Part shown: one piece after another, positions 1 to 13,200 of the stretch | How positions within the stretch are numbered: position 1 is the stretch's first letter | Layout: each line of letters begins with the position of its first letter | Translations under genes and position numbers: made by a program | Notes under the pieces: generated by a model | What the model was told of the DNA's origin: nothing | Seen by the model: the letters and a program-made list of their open reading frames with translations, nothing else | The model's database searches: none | NCBI RefSeq assembly: GCF_036324505.1 | Contig: NC_086352.1 | Location: 6,712,001 to 6,776,000, forward strand | Length of the DNA stretch: 64,000 nucleotides | Reading direction: 5' to 3' | Origin: Eleginops maclovinus | Taxonomy: Eukaryota > Chordata > Actinopteri > Perciformes > Eleginopidae

Positions 1-727
1 TATTGTTTTTTCAGGTGTGTCCGGCAAACCATAGGATCAGATTTCTTGAAACAGTTTTAACAATCATGGGCAGAGACATGTGATGAAGGTTCGAGCTTAA
101 TAACACTTGAAAAAGATGTGCATTTGACCCCAGGGTTTCAGTGTTTGGCAGAATAATCCTTTCATTACAACACAAAACACAAGGAATGAAATCTATCTCT
201 CCGGGTAAATCAATAAACATCAACTTTTTTGTGAAACACAAGAGGAAAGGAAAGTCCCTTGTTAAATTCCTACCAAATTCGCCTCCTTGTTTCCTGCCTT
301 AGATGTGAAATGCAACAACATCTAAACCCTCACAGTTCTTACAAAAAGTATACACTGTCAGCCAATTACCTCCAGAAGGAGAGATGGAGCTGAGGAGGGA
401 TATAGCTCAAGGTTGTTGAATATTTGATTGTTTTCTCTCTGCTTCCATTTAAGTAACTACTTCTCTCAGGCAAACACACGCCCATACACACTCTCTCTGT
501 CGTACACACTCAGTGTTTTATGAAAATGAAGGCGCGTGAGAGGCAAACGGGGTATCCTGAGGACACAGCCGTCAGAAGACATAAAGGCTGGCATTTGGCC
601 GTCATATCTCAGGGCTTGTTTTACAAATGATACTGGACATATTATGAGTGATAAGATTATACACTTTCTCTTGTTGGCATTACTGGAAAAGGCCTGCTGG
701 ACAAAAACCCAGGAGCTCAAGTGATCA
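1..727. other. Non-coding DNA, no recognised feature
   Basis: Unique-looking AT-rich sequence inside presumed ntrk3 intron 1. Short open frames on both strands show no recognisable protein. Confidence 0.6.
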
Positions 728-1256
728 AAATAAAACCGTTCAAGAAATCTAAACCAACTCCAAAGAGAGGTAAAGTGACAACAAAAAAGACATAAAACAA
801 CTCAAAGACAACAAAAGATGTGCAAAAACCACTACAAAGACATCCAATATTACTTAAAAGTAACCCAATGTAAGTATATGGACACTAATAGGCTCAACAT
901 AGCTCCAGAGAGTTGTATTACAACTGTAAACAAATGCAAACTTAGTACAAAAGAGACACAAGACAACTTAAAAGACAATGAAAATCAGCTGCAAGTAGAC
1001 ACAACGCTACCACAAAGAGATGCACAAAGAGTACAAAGACACACGGAAATGCAAATAGATGTAAAGAGACACTAAAGTAACAAAGAGACAACAAAAAACC
1101 TTCTAAGGGAAGCACAACAGCAGCAAAGAGACGCACACTTGTTGCAGAAAGAAGCAAACAACAGCACATAAACCCCACATTTCCACAAAGAGATGTGAAA
1201 AGTTTATAAAGAGACCCAAAACAACTACAGAGAGATGCAAAACAACCACAAAACAA
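728..1256. repeat. Degenerate ACAAAGAGA/AAAACAAC tandem repeat
   Basis: Purine/A-rich sequence built of diverged copies of units like CAAAGAGATGCAAAACAAC, repeated roughly every 18-22 bases. The skewed composition keeps frames open on both strands (for example 942-1256 minus), giving Leu/Phe/Cys-rich pseudo-peptides that are not genes. Confidence 0.75.
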
Positions 1257-2231
1257 CCCCTTCTATCAAGTATCAATCTGGAGTCTTGCTTTTACAGTAT
1301 GAGGGGTGGGGGTTCCTGCACAGGGGCCAATTGTCTCATAGATAGTACACCTATTAAACTGTGGTGAAAGTGGAATAATTACTTGGGAAAAGTTATGCTA
1401 AGGCTCTGAAACAATGCAGTGAACTTTCTGATCCTGTCTGAAATACCCCGAGGGCAACGAGTTGATCTTTCCAGTAACAATAAACACATTAGTGATGCTT
1501 GACAGGTGATGGCTTCCTCTGGAAATAAGAAGCCTCAACAGTTGACAGTGTCAGATGTAGACAGCTGCCAAAGCCGGTCTCTTCCTGAGGCTGACAGGCC
1601 GGCCTCTCCATCAAAGTCTGTCAAACACCCAGGAAGCACATTTCCTCACGGAGGCTAATTTAGCCACAATTAGTCTGATGATCGGCCCTGTTGGTAATAA
1701 GTGCCGTTTGTATTGTTGACTTTGACTCATGTCACGTGGAGAGCTCATGTGATGAATAAATTATGAACCAACGCGGGTGTTTCATGAAGTGCATGAAATG
1801 AGGGATGATGAAACTTGCTGAAATCTCCTGTGTCCTGATTCCGGCTGCTTTAAGGTCAACGTTTGTCAAATGTTTGTCTGTTTGTGATTCGGGATTGTTA
1901 ATGAAGATACAGAAGGCATTTCAAAGTCATGGTGTGTGTTTGTAGTTCAAAGTTTCCTTTTTCAAATAATATAAAGTGCAAAAAGAGGAAGGAAACCCAC
2001 TGGGCTTATTTGAAGCATCTGCATAAATTATGTTAAAATTCTGGTTGTATGAGAAAATACAGTTAGTTAATAAACAAAATATGACATGAAATCAATAGTA
2101 TTACTAAACACATAATAAAACAGTACAATAATACAAAAAAATAAGAAATAAAATGTGATTAGTATTTGTGTAAATATGGAAAAGGAAAAGGCTGGTACAA
2201 CACATCCGATGAATAGATATCTAGTCATGTT
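1257..2231. other. Intronic non-coding DNA
   Basis: No repeat or gene recognised. The stretch 1640-1790 (containing TTAGCCACAATTAGTC, TCACGTGGA and TGAATAAATTATGAA) looks non-repetitive with homeobox and E-box-like words. It might be conserved, but that cannot be tested here. Confidence 0.4.
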
Positions 2232-2578
2232 TAAAGAGGCCCTATTCTGCTTTATGGGGTTTCAGTGCCTGTGAATGGTCTGAAAAGGTTCAAATCTCTT
2301 GTTTACTTCTGAAGAATAGTGACTTCACGGCATAACACTCGTGCTTCGATTGGCTAGCGCGCCAACACATCGTACGTGATAAGCTAAGGGGCGGGACATC
2401 TCTACGCAGGTTGACCAATCACAACAGAGCCGGCCAGCGAACCAAAACAGCAAACTGGGCTCTGGTTTCAGACGGAGGGGGAAAAGAGGTGCTGCAGCAC
2501 AGGCAGTATGAGAGACATAAAGAGCTTTTTGAACATTAAAGCATGGAGACATGTCCCAGGAGAGACACTAAAGGAAAT
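2232..2578 (-). mobile_element. MITE-like element, family A copy 1
   Basis: Starts TTTAAAGAGGCCCTATTCTGC. On the minus strand it contains the family A landmarks: a cluster reading like CTCATACTGCCTGTGCTGCAG, then CTCTGTTGTGATTGGTCAAC, then a CACGTAC block and TCACTATTCTTCAGAAGTAAAC. The same landmarks recur at 17.3, 30.2 and in part at 49.7 and 50.7 kb. Element ends are approximate. Confidence 0.75.
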
Positions 2579-3440
2579 GACTTGAACATGGTACTGAAGT
2601 GCTCAGGATAGTTCCCAAACTACAGTATATTACAATCTGAACGATGCAGATGCCTGTAAGAAAGAGTGAGTAATGAATATCAATATTTCTCAAAAACAAA
2701 TTCAATAGAACGCAAATGAATGCTAAAAACATGTTTTGATAGTCTTTAAACTGCATGTGGTATAATCAGAATATCTGCTGTTAATACAAATGTCCCCTAT
2801 TATTAATCCCACAAAAGGCCGGCTAATTCATTCTAGCATTTCCGACAAACATCCTTATGTTGAAGCCTCTGCTTTCACAGCCTCTCTCATCCCTAAAGAA
2901 CGTCTGAGTCATGGCGGCAGCGAGCACAATGTGCCCATTCAGCGGCATCAACAATGCAATGCTCACTCGCCCAATTCACTTCATATATCTGGTATGAAAC
3001 CAAATAACTGTAATTCCCAGAACTCTAACATTAAATTCAGGAAATAACAAAGTGCAAATTTCAGAGCCACAACACTCCTTGCTTTCTTCCCCCATTCAGT
3101 GTTTGTAATGTTTAACACATCAAAAATGATGCAGCTGAGAACCTGAGTCATTCAAAACAACTCAAATTGCTCAGAGCTCAAGCTAGTTTATCCTCATCTG
3201 CAGACAAACATGTCAAATTTAGCAAGGAGACAAAGTAAGCTTGCAAGACATTGTTTTTCTAGCAAGATATTTCTGCCACAGTCACAGTTTTCATCTGCTA
3301 TCTAACGTCTGTTTTTAATTGTAGTCCAGTGATGATGCACTTTTAAAGGACGGCTAAGAAGCTTGGATCTCCCTGGTTCCCTTGGGAAAAAGCAATGGGA
3401 ATTCTCCATTGGATTAAAGAATGTAGAAAAATAATCTCCA
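2579..3440. other. Intronic non-coding DNA
   Basis: AT-rich with no recognised gene or tandem repeat. Short open frames (2568-2756 minus, 2790-3047 plus) have no recognisable content. Confidence 0.5.
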
Positions 3441-3498
3441 TGTCAAACAAAGGTTTATGATACTTACAAGTTTAGGTCAAAGTAAAAAGCTAAAGCTA
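3441..3498. mobile_element. Left flank of family B dispersed repeat
   Basis: The stretch with GGTTTATGATACTTACAA and AAGTAAAAAGCTAA resembles the reverse complement of 27499-27590, next to the other 72-bp array. Both arrays therefore sit inside copies of one dispersed element rather than arising independently. Confidence 0.55.
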
Positions 3499-4604
3499 GG
3501 CTATAAAGGAACTACAGCACGGTACCATTGACTTCACGTCACCACCGCTAAGCTAAAGGCGGCTAATGTTGGGCTATAAAGGAACTACAGCACGGTCACA
3601 TGACTTCAAGTCACCACCGCTAAGCTAAAGGCGGCTAATGTTGGGCTATAAAGGAACTACAGCACGGTCACATGACTTCACGTCACCACCGCTAAGCTAA
3701 AGGCGGCTAATGTTGGGCTATAAAGGAACTACAGCACGGTCACATGACTTCAAGTCACCACCGCTAAGCTAAAGGCGGCTAATGTTGGGCTATAAAGGAA
3801 CTACAGCACGGTCACATGACTTCACGTCACCACCGCTAAGCTAAAGGCGGCTAATGTTGGGCTATAAAGGAACTACAGCACGGTCACATGACTTCACGTC
3901 TCCACCGCTAAGCTAAAGGCGGCTAATGTTGGGCTATAAAGGAACTACAGCACGGTCACATGACTTCAAGTCACCACCGCTAAGCTAAAGGCGGCTAATG
4001 TTGGGCTATAAAGGAACTACAGCACGGTCACATGACTTCACGTCACCACCGCTAAGCTAAAGGCGGCTAATGTTGGGCTATAAAGGAACTACAGCACGGT
4101 CACATGACTTCAAGTCACCACCGCTAAGCTAAAGGCGGCTAATGTTGGGCTATAAAGGAACTACAGCCAGTCACATGACTTCAAGTCACCACCGCTAAGC
4201 TAAAGGAGGCTAATGTTGGGCTATAAAGGAACTACAGCACGGTCACATGACTTCACGTCTCCACCGCTAAGCTAAAGGCGGCTAATGTTGGGCTATAAAG
4301 GAACTACAGCACGGTCACATGACTTCACGTCACCACCGCTAAGCTAAAGGTGGCTAATGTTGGGCTATAAAGGAACTACAGCACGGTCACATGACTTCAC
4401 GTCACCACCGCCAAGCTAAAGGCGGCTAATGTTGGGCTATAAAGGAACTACAGCACGGTCACATGACTTCACGTCACCACCGCTAAGCTAAAGGCGGCTA
4501 ATGTTGGGCTATAAAGGAACTACAGCACGGTCACATGACTTCACGTCACCACCGCTAAGCTAAAGGCGGCTAATGTTGGGCTATAAAGGAACTACAGCAC
4601 GGTC
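3499..4604 (-). repeat. 72-bp minisatellite, 15 units plus a partial
   Basis: The unit starts at GGCTATAAAGGAACTACAGC, with copies every 72 bases from 3572 to 4579 (the first unit is 73). Each unit carries a CACATGAC E-box-like word next to TTCACGTCACC (CRE/ATF-like). Units differ at a few sites: ACGTCA in units 1, 3, 5, 8 and 12-15, AAGTCA in units 2, 4, 7, 9 and 10, and ACGTCTCC in 6 and 11. This partly dimeric pattern suggests recent expansion in blocks. Units are nearly identical, so copy number is likely polymorphic. Strand is set relative to the copy at 26.9-27.6 kb. Confidence 0.95.
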
Positions 4605-5729
4605 ATGAGGATACATCCATTGACATATAATTATGGGTTGAGATATCCAGCAGCAGTATAGGTAATAAGTAATTACAATTAGCTCCACCTTAACTATCTG
4701 TGATTAACACATTATTGCATCAATAATCAAAATCCAGTCATTGAATTTAAATGATTCTGAATGAGTCATTACAAATAATGAGTACTTGTACTAAAGTATA
4801 TTGTTTTCTACTTAAGACGGATTGTAACTGCATGAATTTCTGTTACGAAAGTATTTTTTACAACTTTTGCTGCTTTTACATGAGTATAAATAGATGCTTT
4901 TAAAAAGTTTGGGAGCTGTTGAACGTATGTAGGGTTCAAATAGTGGAAATGGAATAAAAGAAATAAGGCCAATTGATTTTATTAACTTCAAGGCGAGAGC
5001 ATATTAAAGGAGGATTTAGCATGAAGGAGGGTGATGTGTGGTACTTCTTAAAGAGATGGAGAGTGACTGAGTTAGTCTGACTGGAGTAGCAAGGTCATTG
5101 CACCAACAGGGAGCCAGTCAGAAGGAGAGTTGAGTCTCAGTGGACCATTTACTTTTAATGTGTTCTCATCTGCCTCCACACAAAGCCCTTTCGAGGTCTT
5201 AAAAAGCCTCCTGGTGCTCTCGATTATTGCCACCGCCAGTCCTCGCCTCCCCGAGAATGATCGGTGAGTATAGCTGAATTGCCTGCCAGGTCCATAATGT
5301 TTTGATGTAGTGCAAAATGCACCAATAGTCTGCAGACCAGAGCAAATACAGATATCAGTGCATCTGAGGTGATCAATAAATAGAGGCTGCTCAGGGCCAA
5401 CATATATATATATATGAAGGAACAGGGTGTGCTGCGATGCCTTATCCTGTCCTGACAGCTGATGATGTTGGTGGTCAAAGTAAAACAGCCAGCATCGGAA
5501 AGCCATTAATTCATGTGTTTACCGCCCAAACATCAGCACACATATGGCCTCATATAGATCTCAATCATTTGCACAGATGGAAAGCTGATGGACAAAAAAG
5601 GGGCTGCTCTCTCCGGATAATGCATTGCACGACTAACTGGAAACAACTTATTGAGGCTTTGTGGAAATGTGCTGTTCTGGTTCAGCACTTAACACACCAT
5701 GGCATTAAGAATTATTAAAGAAAAAGCAG
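4605..5729. other. AT-rich intronic DNA
   Basis: No gene. 4760-4920 has words such as AATGAGTACTTGTACT and TTACATGAGTATAAATAG, resembling dispersed fish repeats. A short (AT)n tract lies near 5401-5416. A 144-codon open frame (5072-5506 minus) has no recognisable domain. Confidence 0.45.
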
Positions 5730-6440
5730 AAATAACAAGAACCGTCTGGCATTTTGTCCATAGCCATCTTGTTTTCATAGACCCAGAAATGACTCAACAG
5801 GATAGTGATAACGACAACTAAATGCTTAATGGGATGAATACATTATTTACATTCATGAAGTGAAGACACACGAAGAATGAACATGCTTTACAGGAGAAGA
5901 GGCCAAAAAACGCTTAGGAAAATGTTTACTGATGAAGTAAGAAGTTAGGACATTTTCTCATAGACCTCTACACATTCAGACTTCCTTTTGCTACTGATTA
6001 TTGAAGAGGTTTGTGCAAGTGTATTGTTCTGTAACTAAATAACCATGGCCTTAAGGGTTTAGGTTGTGGAACGAAAACAAGGAGAGCACCCTTGAGAGCA
6101 TTCCCTGCTATTTTACTCTAAATGGAAGCTTGATTTACCAAAGAACTGATCATGCTGTTTTGAAAATAGACGTGAAAGAAGCAATTGAGACCATAAACGT
6201 ATCATGAAAATGTTTACTGAGGTTTTGATGGTAATTTTCTCATAGACTTCTACACAATCTTTTTGCAACCAGAGAAGTCGCCCCCTGCTGGATATTAGAG
6301 AAAGATTAAAGGCATTTCCTAATTTACAATCCCCCAAAGGGATCATGAAACCACAGCCATCTGAGGTGACACTGAGACATGATGAAGTGAAGTTTTTATG
6401 CTGAAAATAACACGGAACAATGGAGTGTTGATGCACTGAA
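5730..6440 (-). mobile_element. Family C dispersed repeat cluster (minus)
   Basis: Contains repeated words TTCTCATAGACCTCTAC and CATAGACTTCTACACAATC and the reverse complement of ATATCCAGCAGGGGGCGACT. The same words in opposite orientation recur at 9.36-10.21 kb. The internal order (CTCF-like core, then 'tagaagtctatgagaaaatga', then 'cctcagtaaa') is the same in both. Ends are approximate and the transposon class is not determined. Confidence 0.6.
6279..6291 (-). promoter_or_regulatory. CTCF-type motif in family C repeat
   Basis: The minus strand reads CCAGCAGGGGGCG, matching the CTCF core consensus CCASYAGRKGGCR at 13 of 13 positions. It is repeat-borne. Occupancy is unknown. Confidence 0.5.
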
Positions 6441-9360
6441 GCACTTAAGTAATAAGCAGTTTCTTTCCAAACAAAAGAGGGGAGAGAATGACGTTAAATA
6501 GCATCAATCAAGATCCACTCCATGTAGGAGAACATGGCTGGAGCTCAGGGAGAATTCAGAGAGCCGCATTACTCCCACAGCTCTGCCAGTCATCACGGAC
6601 ACGGAGGACAGAGAAGCGACTCCTCCTACTTTACAAAACATGATGATTGATGGTTTTCGAAGACACAAAACATCCCACATGAATTCTAAGCAGGAGCTTT
6701 ATTAGCGGCCGTGAGAGAAAGGAGGACGTTTTGTGTCGTGTGATGTGTGGAGGGAGGCGATGGACACCGTGGAGGTCAGAAGGCACTTTCCTCACCTGGG
6801 AAGAAGTTATCTCTGAGGAAATTAATGGTGTGTGGGAGATGAGCCGCGGGAAGATGGGGGAAATACATCAAGCCACCGCCATTAAACATTAAGCAGGAGA
6901 ACGCAGGAGAAGGAATAAAGCTGATTTCAGTGAGCCTGCAGATATCATGTTGAACAGGATTTACTGTAATACACCTTCAGTTAATCTGTCTCACTGCTCA
7001 TCACCTGCAGGTTCTTGATGATTGGCCTAGTGAGCAATCACACAGCACACCATAATAAAACGTGCATGTAAAACAGATGTAAATTCATGGATTATGCACC
7101 AGTTTGTTTTTTTATTCACACCACGATAAAACAAATTGGGTTTAAATAAGTGGATGCATGGATTGTTTCTGCTCCCTTCCATCTCCCAAATATCACATGA
7201 TAAACTGTTGCCTACAGTAGCGGCAGTGACTCATAATCTGCTGTATAAAAGCAGCAGCTCAACTAAATGTCAACAGAAAGCCCCCAGAATGCCGCAGCAG
7301 AGCTTTAAAGGGTTTTTCTAATCCTGGGTGAAACAGCAGAGCCTTCATATTTTTCACCCCGCGATCCTCAATGCGTCTTTTGATTGTTAGAGGGTGGGTG
7401 GGGGTGCTTCATTAGTATGCATCTTTTAAGGCTCGAGGGCTGCCTGCAGATGTGTGAGTTGAGGCGGTGGGGGCGTGGGAGAAGCTGGGTTAGTCACATG
7501 GCCGGGACTTCTCACCGCATCCCTGCATGCAGAGCATCAGAACGAAACCACCGCTCTCTCCTCCTAATTCTCGGATGGCAGCCTTGACCTACTTTCCACA
7601 AAGACAGGCTCATGCAAACTTGATGATATGCTTATAACGGAGGAGACCGTCCTGCACCGCCTTAGGGTGAGCAGAGGCGGCGCGGGGGGGGGGGGGCGGC
7701 TGCACGGTAAAAGCGAACTGCAGGACGTGTGTTAGCAACTCCGTCCTGGGTGGTTAGACGATGTTCGTGTTGATGACACCCGAGGAAACGCAATCTTTGG
7801 CTTTGAAGGTCGTCAAAAGCTCCCCAAACCCCGTAAGAAAAAAGCGCTTCATCTCAAAGTCATGCTCAGACAAGCCAATAATTAATGAATGCATCTGAAA
7901 AGCTCCCTCATAAAACTGCAATGGGATACTTCAAAACTGTCCTCCTTGTTGCACAGCAAACCTGGACTCCTAAAATTAGCTTAACCTATACATTGAAACT
8001 ACATCATAGTTAGAGGGGGATGTGATGGTTTCCAGGTTGTGTCGGTGGACAACTCGTTTGTGTCTCAGTTGGAAACCAAAAATCCAAGCTCATTTAAATG
8101 TACGCCTGACAAATGACATATTATTATAATTTTACTCTCCGTTACCCAGTCATTTTATTTAAATTTTGAGTTGTTTAGTGTACCTAAGGCAATTTTGAAT
8201 GAGATTTATCTATTTTGCATTACCAAGAACTTCCGCTACACTAGACTGAATTCTGATTTCCAATTTGTATATTATCTTGGTGGCTGAGTAAGCAGATTGG
8301 CACAAACCAAAATAGCAAAATCTTTGCAACTCTCTGGATATTCATTCAATTTCTTTTGTAAAGCTCCAAATAAGAACAGAAGTCATTTTCTTCCACTATA
8401 CATCTATAGAAGTGTTGTTAAATGTACAGGCTTAGAGTTAGAAACATACCTCATACTTTATCTTGGTACAAACACAAAGCAGCCAATGCACAGAGAATCA
8501 AAAGCTGCTAGCTACCGGAAGTTGTCGTGAAATTCCTGGCCATTTTTAACTTATTCAAGTCATTTTTTAGGTCTTTCACATTTCTGTTTAGATGGCCTTT
8601 AACATTCAGAACACCACATTGAAAAGTCAGTGCATTAACCTCTTCCTAAAGACTTCCTATCATGTGCAGCAGTATTGCAATAGACCTAACAGAGTGTGAT
8701 TTCTTGTTTTGGATGTGTTTAGACACAAAGCAGATATCCGAGGCTGGTGTCCGACAGGCATAAAGCTCCTCATGAGCAGAGGGTAAGTGAGGTTTAGGTA
8801 TGAATAATTTGTGCCTTCAAAAGATACTAAAACAGGCGAAAAACTGCAGATACCAAAAAAAGAAAACCCCAGCAGGCTTGTAAAAACATCTCACCCCTAA
8901 AAAAACTAAGAACATGTAAACGACTGAGAGATATCTCACGGTGACAAGGAAAAATAAATCAAGACTACAAACGGAAAACATGTGAGCTGGGCCTCAGAAA
9001 GCCAGACTTCCAAATGTCACACTGCAGAGAGAAGAACAAAGACATGGATGAAGAGCAGCACTGAGGAGGAGGAGGGGAAATAAATACATAAACTAGCAGT
9101 GAGGCGGTGAAAGGAAGGAGTTTCAGTCGGAATCAAGGTGTGTGATGTGCATAACGGTGGAGGCACACACCACTCTATACACCCAGTTAACATCCCAGAT
9201 AAACATCAGATCAAGTGATGTTAAACAGAATATCAGAAAGCCATACAACCTGTAGGTCATAGCCATCAAACCAGATGATAAAATGTCCTAAAAGGATCTG
9301 TGTTTGTCACGTATTGAGGAGCTACACCACACATTTCTCCAGCTACAACAAACCCAGATC
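6441..9360. other. Intronic non-coding DNA
   Basis: No gene or large repeat recognised. A G-run of 13 lies at 7684-7696. 6650-6960 and 7380-7600 are more GC-rich and non-repetitive and could hold regulatory elements, which cannot be tested from one genome. Confidence 0.45.
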
Positions 9361-9557
9361 ATTGGTTTGGAAGTATCTGAAGAGATGAACCTTTTAATGA
9401 AGTACCTTCAACCCGCACTCTCTCTCATATCCAGTGGTTGATCAAAGGCTATTTATATAGAGGTCTATGAGAAAATGACCCTTTAAATAACAAACAATCT
9501 TTCATGATTTAAGTGAAGCCAATGCAGAAGTACCTTGAACCTGCATCTCTGTGATAT

Positions 9558-9570
9558 CCAGCAGGGGGCG
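9558..9570 (+). promoter_or_regulatory. CTCF-type motif in family C repeat
   Basis: CCAGCAGGGGGCG, 13 of 13 to the CTCF core consensus, in the second copy of the family C cluster. Confidence 0.5.
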
Positions 9571-9940
9571 ACTCCAATGGTTCAAAAAAGTCAATTTAGA
9601 TAGAAGTCTATGAAAAACATTACCCTACCAATGACCCTACGTTTACTTGATTGTCGGTCGTTTTAGCAAAAGATAATAATGAGAATATCTGAAACTCATA
9701 CAGTTTAGCCTGCACAAAGGTTATTACCAATGAATAACTAAAATAATAATAACTGCTGTTGCATATTTTGGAGTTAGGACACCTTTCTCTCCACCTACGA
9801 GTATCCAGCACCTTTATTTTACCACCAAACGTAGCATTAATGTGATGCATGCTCAAGAGGATCCCAAGCAAGTGACAACTTACAGGAATAAAAAGTAAGG
9901 TCAAAGAGTAAGTGCCTTAAACCTGCATTATTTATCATAT

Positions 9941-9953
9941 CCAGCAGGGGGCA
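9941..9953 (+). promoter_or_regulatory. CTCF-type motif in family C repeat
   Basis: CCAGCAGGGGGCA, 13 of 13 to the CTCF core consensus, in the third family C copy, 383 bases from the previous motif and in the same orientation. Confidence 0.5.
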
Positions 9954-10210
9954 GGTGGTTTCAGAAGGAAGTCTAGTTGTATAGAAGTCTATGAGAAAAT
10001 GAACTTACTTCTCACTTAAATCCTCACCTCAGTAAAAAGGTTACTGATGACTCTATGGTCCAGTTCTGTAGTTTTAAGTCTTTGGTCTCCTTTAGCATGC
10101 TGTTGGTCTGGTAAATGATGGTCCCATTGATAGTAAAATAGAGGATAAAGCAGGGCACGCTTTACGGAAACGCACATTGCGGTTGACGAGTCGCTACAAC
10201 ACACACTTTG

Positions 10211-13200
10211 TCATGCTAACAGTACCTGGGCTCTCTTATCCAAAGATCTACCCCTTCATCCAAATCGGATTAATTATAGCTCCATAAAACAAAATCCCAA
10301 AGGACAAAACACCAAACAAAGGGGGTTCAAACCTGAAGACCACAAACCAAAAGGAGATTCACAGATCACTGACTACGTTCGTGCAGTGGGCCCAACACAT
10401 ACACATTTCATAGGAAATTTTTTGCATCCAATCTTTAAGCTTGACTTAAACTACATCCAGGCTTTCAATGGTGGTTTTACACGTCTAGTCTACATACAGC
10501 CTGCAGAAGTTGAAGCAGAGGTTGGACAGTCTTCTGTAGCTCCAGATAGAGCCATCTGCTAACTAAATTGAAGCCTGATGATGGAATCCAAACGAGTTCC
10601 AGCTATTTCGTAGCTCCTACAGACTAAGTGCTCCTATAATTACACAATCCTAATGTTCAAAATAACATGTGTTGTGTTGTTGGGTCTACTAGGCAAAGAC
10701 TGAATGGAGAGATATAAATGACAGAAAAGTGTGCTGGTATCTTTCCATTCAGAACACTTACGCAAGAATTATATAGCAGATACGTTGCCTCAGTCACACA
10801 TTATGTGGGCTGTAGTTTTGAGAAAAAAAGGCTGGATCTATAAATGCAGTGATGCTGAGCGTCTGAACCGGGGGACACTTGCAGCCTCCACAAGTGACCT
10901 ATAAGCGGACCTTGGAAAACATTCCTGTGTAAAACAGGTTTCTTTGGCAGCCTCAGCTAACTGGCAGGTTTCATATAGAATGTGCACTTGAAGGTGTCCA
11001 CAGATCGATACTTTCGAGCGAGCCTGAGCTTTTTTTAAAACGTAGAAAACGAAAAGAAAGAGGAAAAACTTCTGCAACAACTTTTTTTTTTTGAGTGACT
11101 GGCATCCAGCCAGAGTTGGAGGCAGTTGAAGAAAGTGAAGCCTGGTGAAATAAGCAGCTTTGGATGGATGGATGGATGTGACAGCTTTGATTTGCTTTTT
11201 CTCACAGTCCCTGTCCTGTTAGATCACCCCCTACCTCATGATCCCATCCTATGGCATATTACATTTGAGCTTCTTTCCTGTTCATTTTCCACGGGAGACT
11301 ACTCCTTTTTATCCTTTTAAGATTGCCTTTGGTTCAATGTGACGGGAATAAAACACGTTGTAACTTCGATTCCAGAGTGTGACTTTCACGTTATTTCAAG
11401 TTGACACCTTCAGAAGCCGAGAGATTAATCACGATAACATTGTGATGCGTTTTAAAGGATAGCTTAAATCCTGGGAAATTAGAAGACACAAGATCTCATT
11501 GACTGGATAATCAAGATTTTAAAGAGATCAAACGATAAATTTCAAGCCGCATTTGGCAAAGTAGATAAACGCCGAACCATTTCACAGCGTGGAAGTCTCA
11601 GTTTGTTTGCAGATAAACAGATGGCATTTTTACAAGTCCACATAAATCTCTTTGATTGAAGGAAGAGTTGGCATTAAAGACGCAGACAGAAAACTAAGGA
11701 AGAGTATTGCTGTTTCAAAGGCACATAGAGGACATCTGATTTTAACATTCGAAGAGAGCAGAATCTTGCAATGACTGTCGAAGCCAAATTAAATATTAGA
11801 CATTATAAGATACACACAAGTGGCATCACCATATACCAAAGGGAACAGGGATTCAGATGTCCTTTGCCTTAAGGGATGTTGGAAGTACACTTTTTCATTT
11901 CATTGCCTCCTAATCTCAGCATTTCTTCATGACAGGGTGTTTAAAAGACATCTGTTGAACTTGTGAGGTGTTGGGATGCTATGGGTTTAAATGAGGTCAG
12001 ATATCTGAGCAGTTGGACACGGTTTTCCCTCATTTATGTCGTCAATGGGTGACAATTCTCAGTGTTCACCAAAGGGTTATTGGGGGTTATTTATAGAAAA
12101 TGGTCTATTGCTGTCCGTTGTTATATTACAACACACTTCATCGGGGTCTTTAGAGCTTTGACGCTTCACTGAAGACAGAAAATAAGCCAAACTAAGCTGT
12201 CTCTCTGGTGACAGCAGTGTGCATCGAGCATTTCACTTTTAAAAGTCCACCCATCGACCCTGGATCTCAATATTTCATAGCGTTACTACTCCACTGCTTG
12301 TTTCAGACCTCAGAGCACAACCTCACCTCCGTTGGTTTAATGCCGAAGTCCATATCCTATATCCTCTTCCTATAGGCTGCTAACCTTAATTAAACACGGG
12401 GCAAATTATTATTCAAAGCAGTGTTTTAATAGGTTTTAAGGCATGTCTAGAGGGGGTCTTTAAATATAACTGACAAACCATAAAACTGTTATAGGTATTT
12501 AAGTCGTGCCATTATCCTTTAGCAATAGTGCAACATCAAAAAGGAACTATCTTTTCCCATATCTGAATATAAATATGAACTCTTCCATGATAATCGGCAT
12601 ATTCAATCCGTATTATCACTAAAATCCACATTATTTTTAACCAAAATCTCGTAAATCATTTGTGTTAAGATATTCTAATTTTAGATGAAATTGGTTTCAT
12701 TTCCTAAGTTAATGAGTACTTGAGTTCCTGTAGGATTCATATTAAATTGACAGTAGATTATACGACCATTTTATTCTCACATGACCATTCAAAAGCACAG
12801 TTTTAATTGACTATACTCCTAATTACCTCATCAAAGATGTGCCTTTAAGTCACTCTCTCAAATGGATAGCTCCCATTCAGATTGCCACTGAATGCAAACA
12901 TGTTGGTGAACACTTGTGCAATTATAGGATGCGCTTAAGAGCAAAGTAGACGAGGAAGGCAGACGGTGTTTAGTTGAAGCTACAGTGATGGTTGGTCTGA
13001 TTCTGTAGCCTCTCCTTATAAAAAATGAGGCCAGACGTCATCGCCGGAGGTGGACTCTCTGATTGGTTTCTGCAGAGAAAGGCGCACCTGCAGTCAGAGC
13101 TGCGCTTACACAAACCTGTCAAACGCTTCAGCTGCTCTCAGAAGAAAAAACCCCAGAAAAGAGTATCACAGCAAGGCCTTATCTTATCCACTTCAAACAG

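Larger units (their letters stand above)
9361..10210 (+). mobile_element. Family C dispersed repeat, about three tandem copies
   Basis: Three diverged copies start near 9380, 9530 and 9910. Each has 'gaagta/gtgcctt(g/a)aacc', a 'atatccag' word and 'tagaagtctatga(g)aaa'. The third continues through 'ctcagtaaaaaggttactgatg' to about 10204. Opposite in orientation to 5.73-6.44 kb. Confidence 0.6.

Noticed and set aside
942..1256. 104-codon Cys/Leu/Phe-rich minus-strand frame
   Set aside because: It lies wholly in the degenerate ACAAAGAGA repeat.
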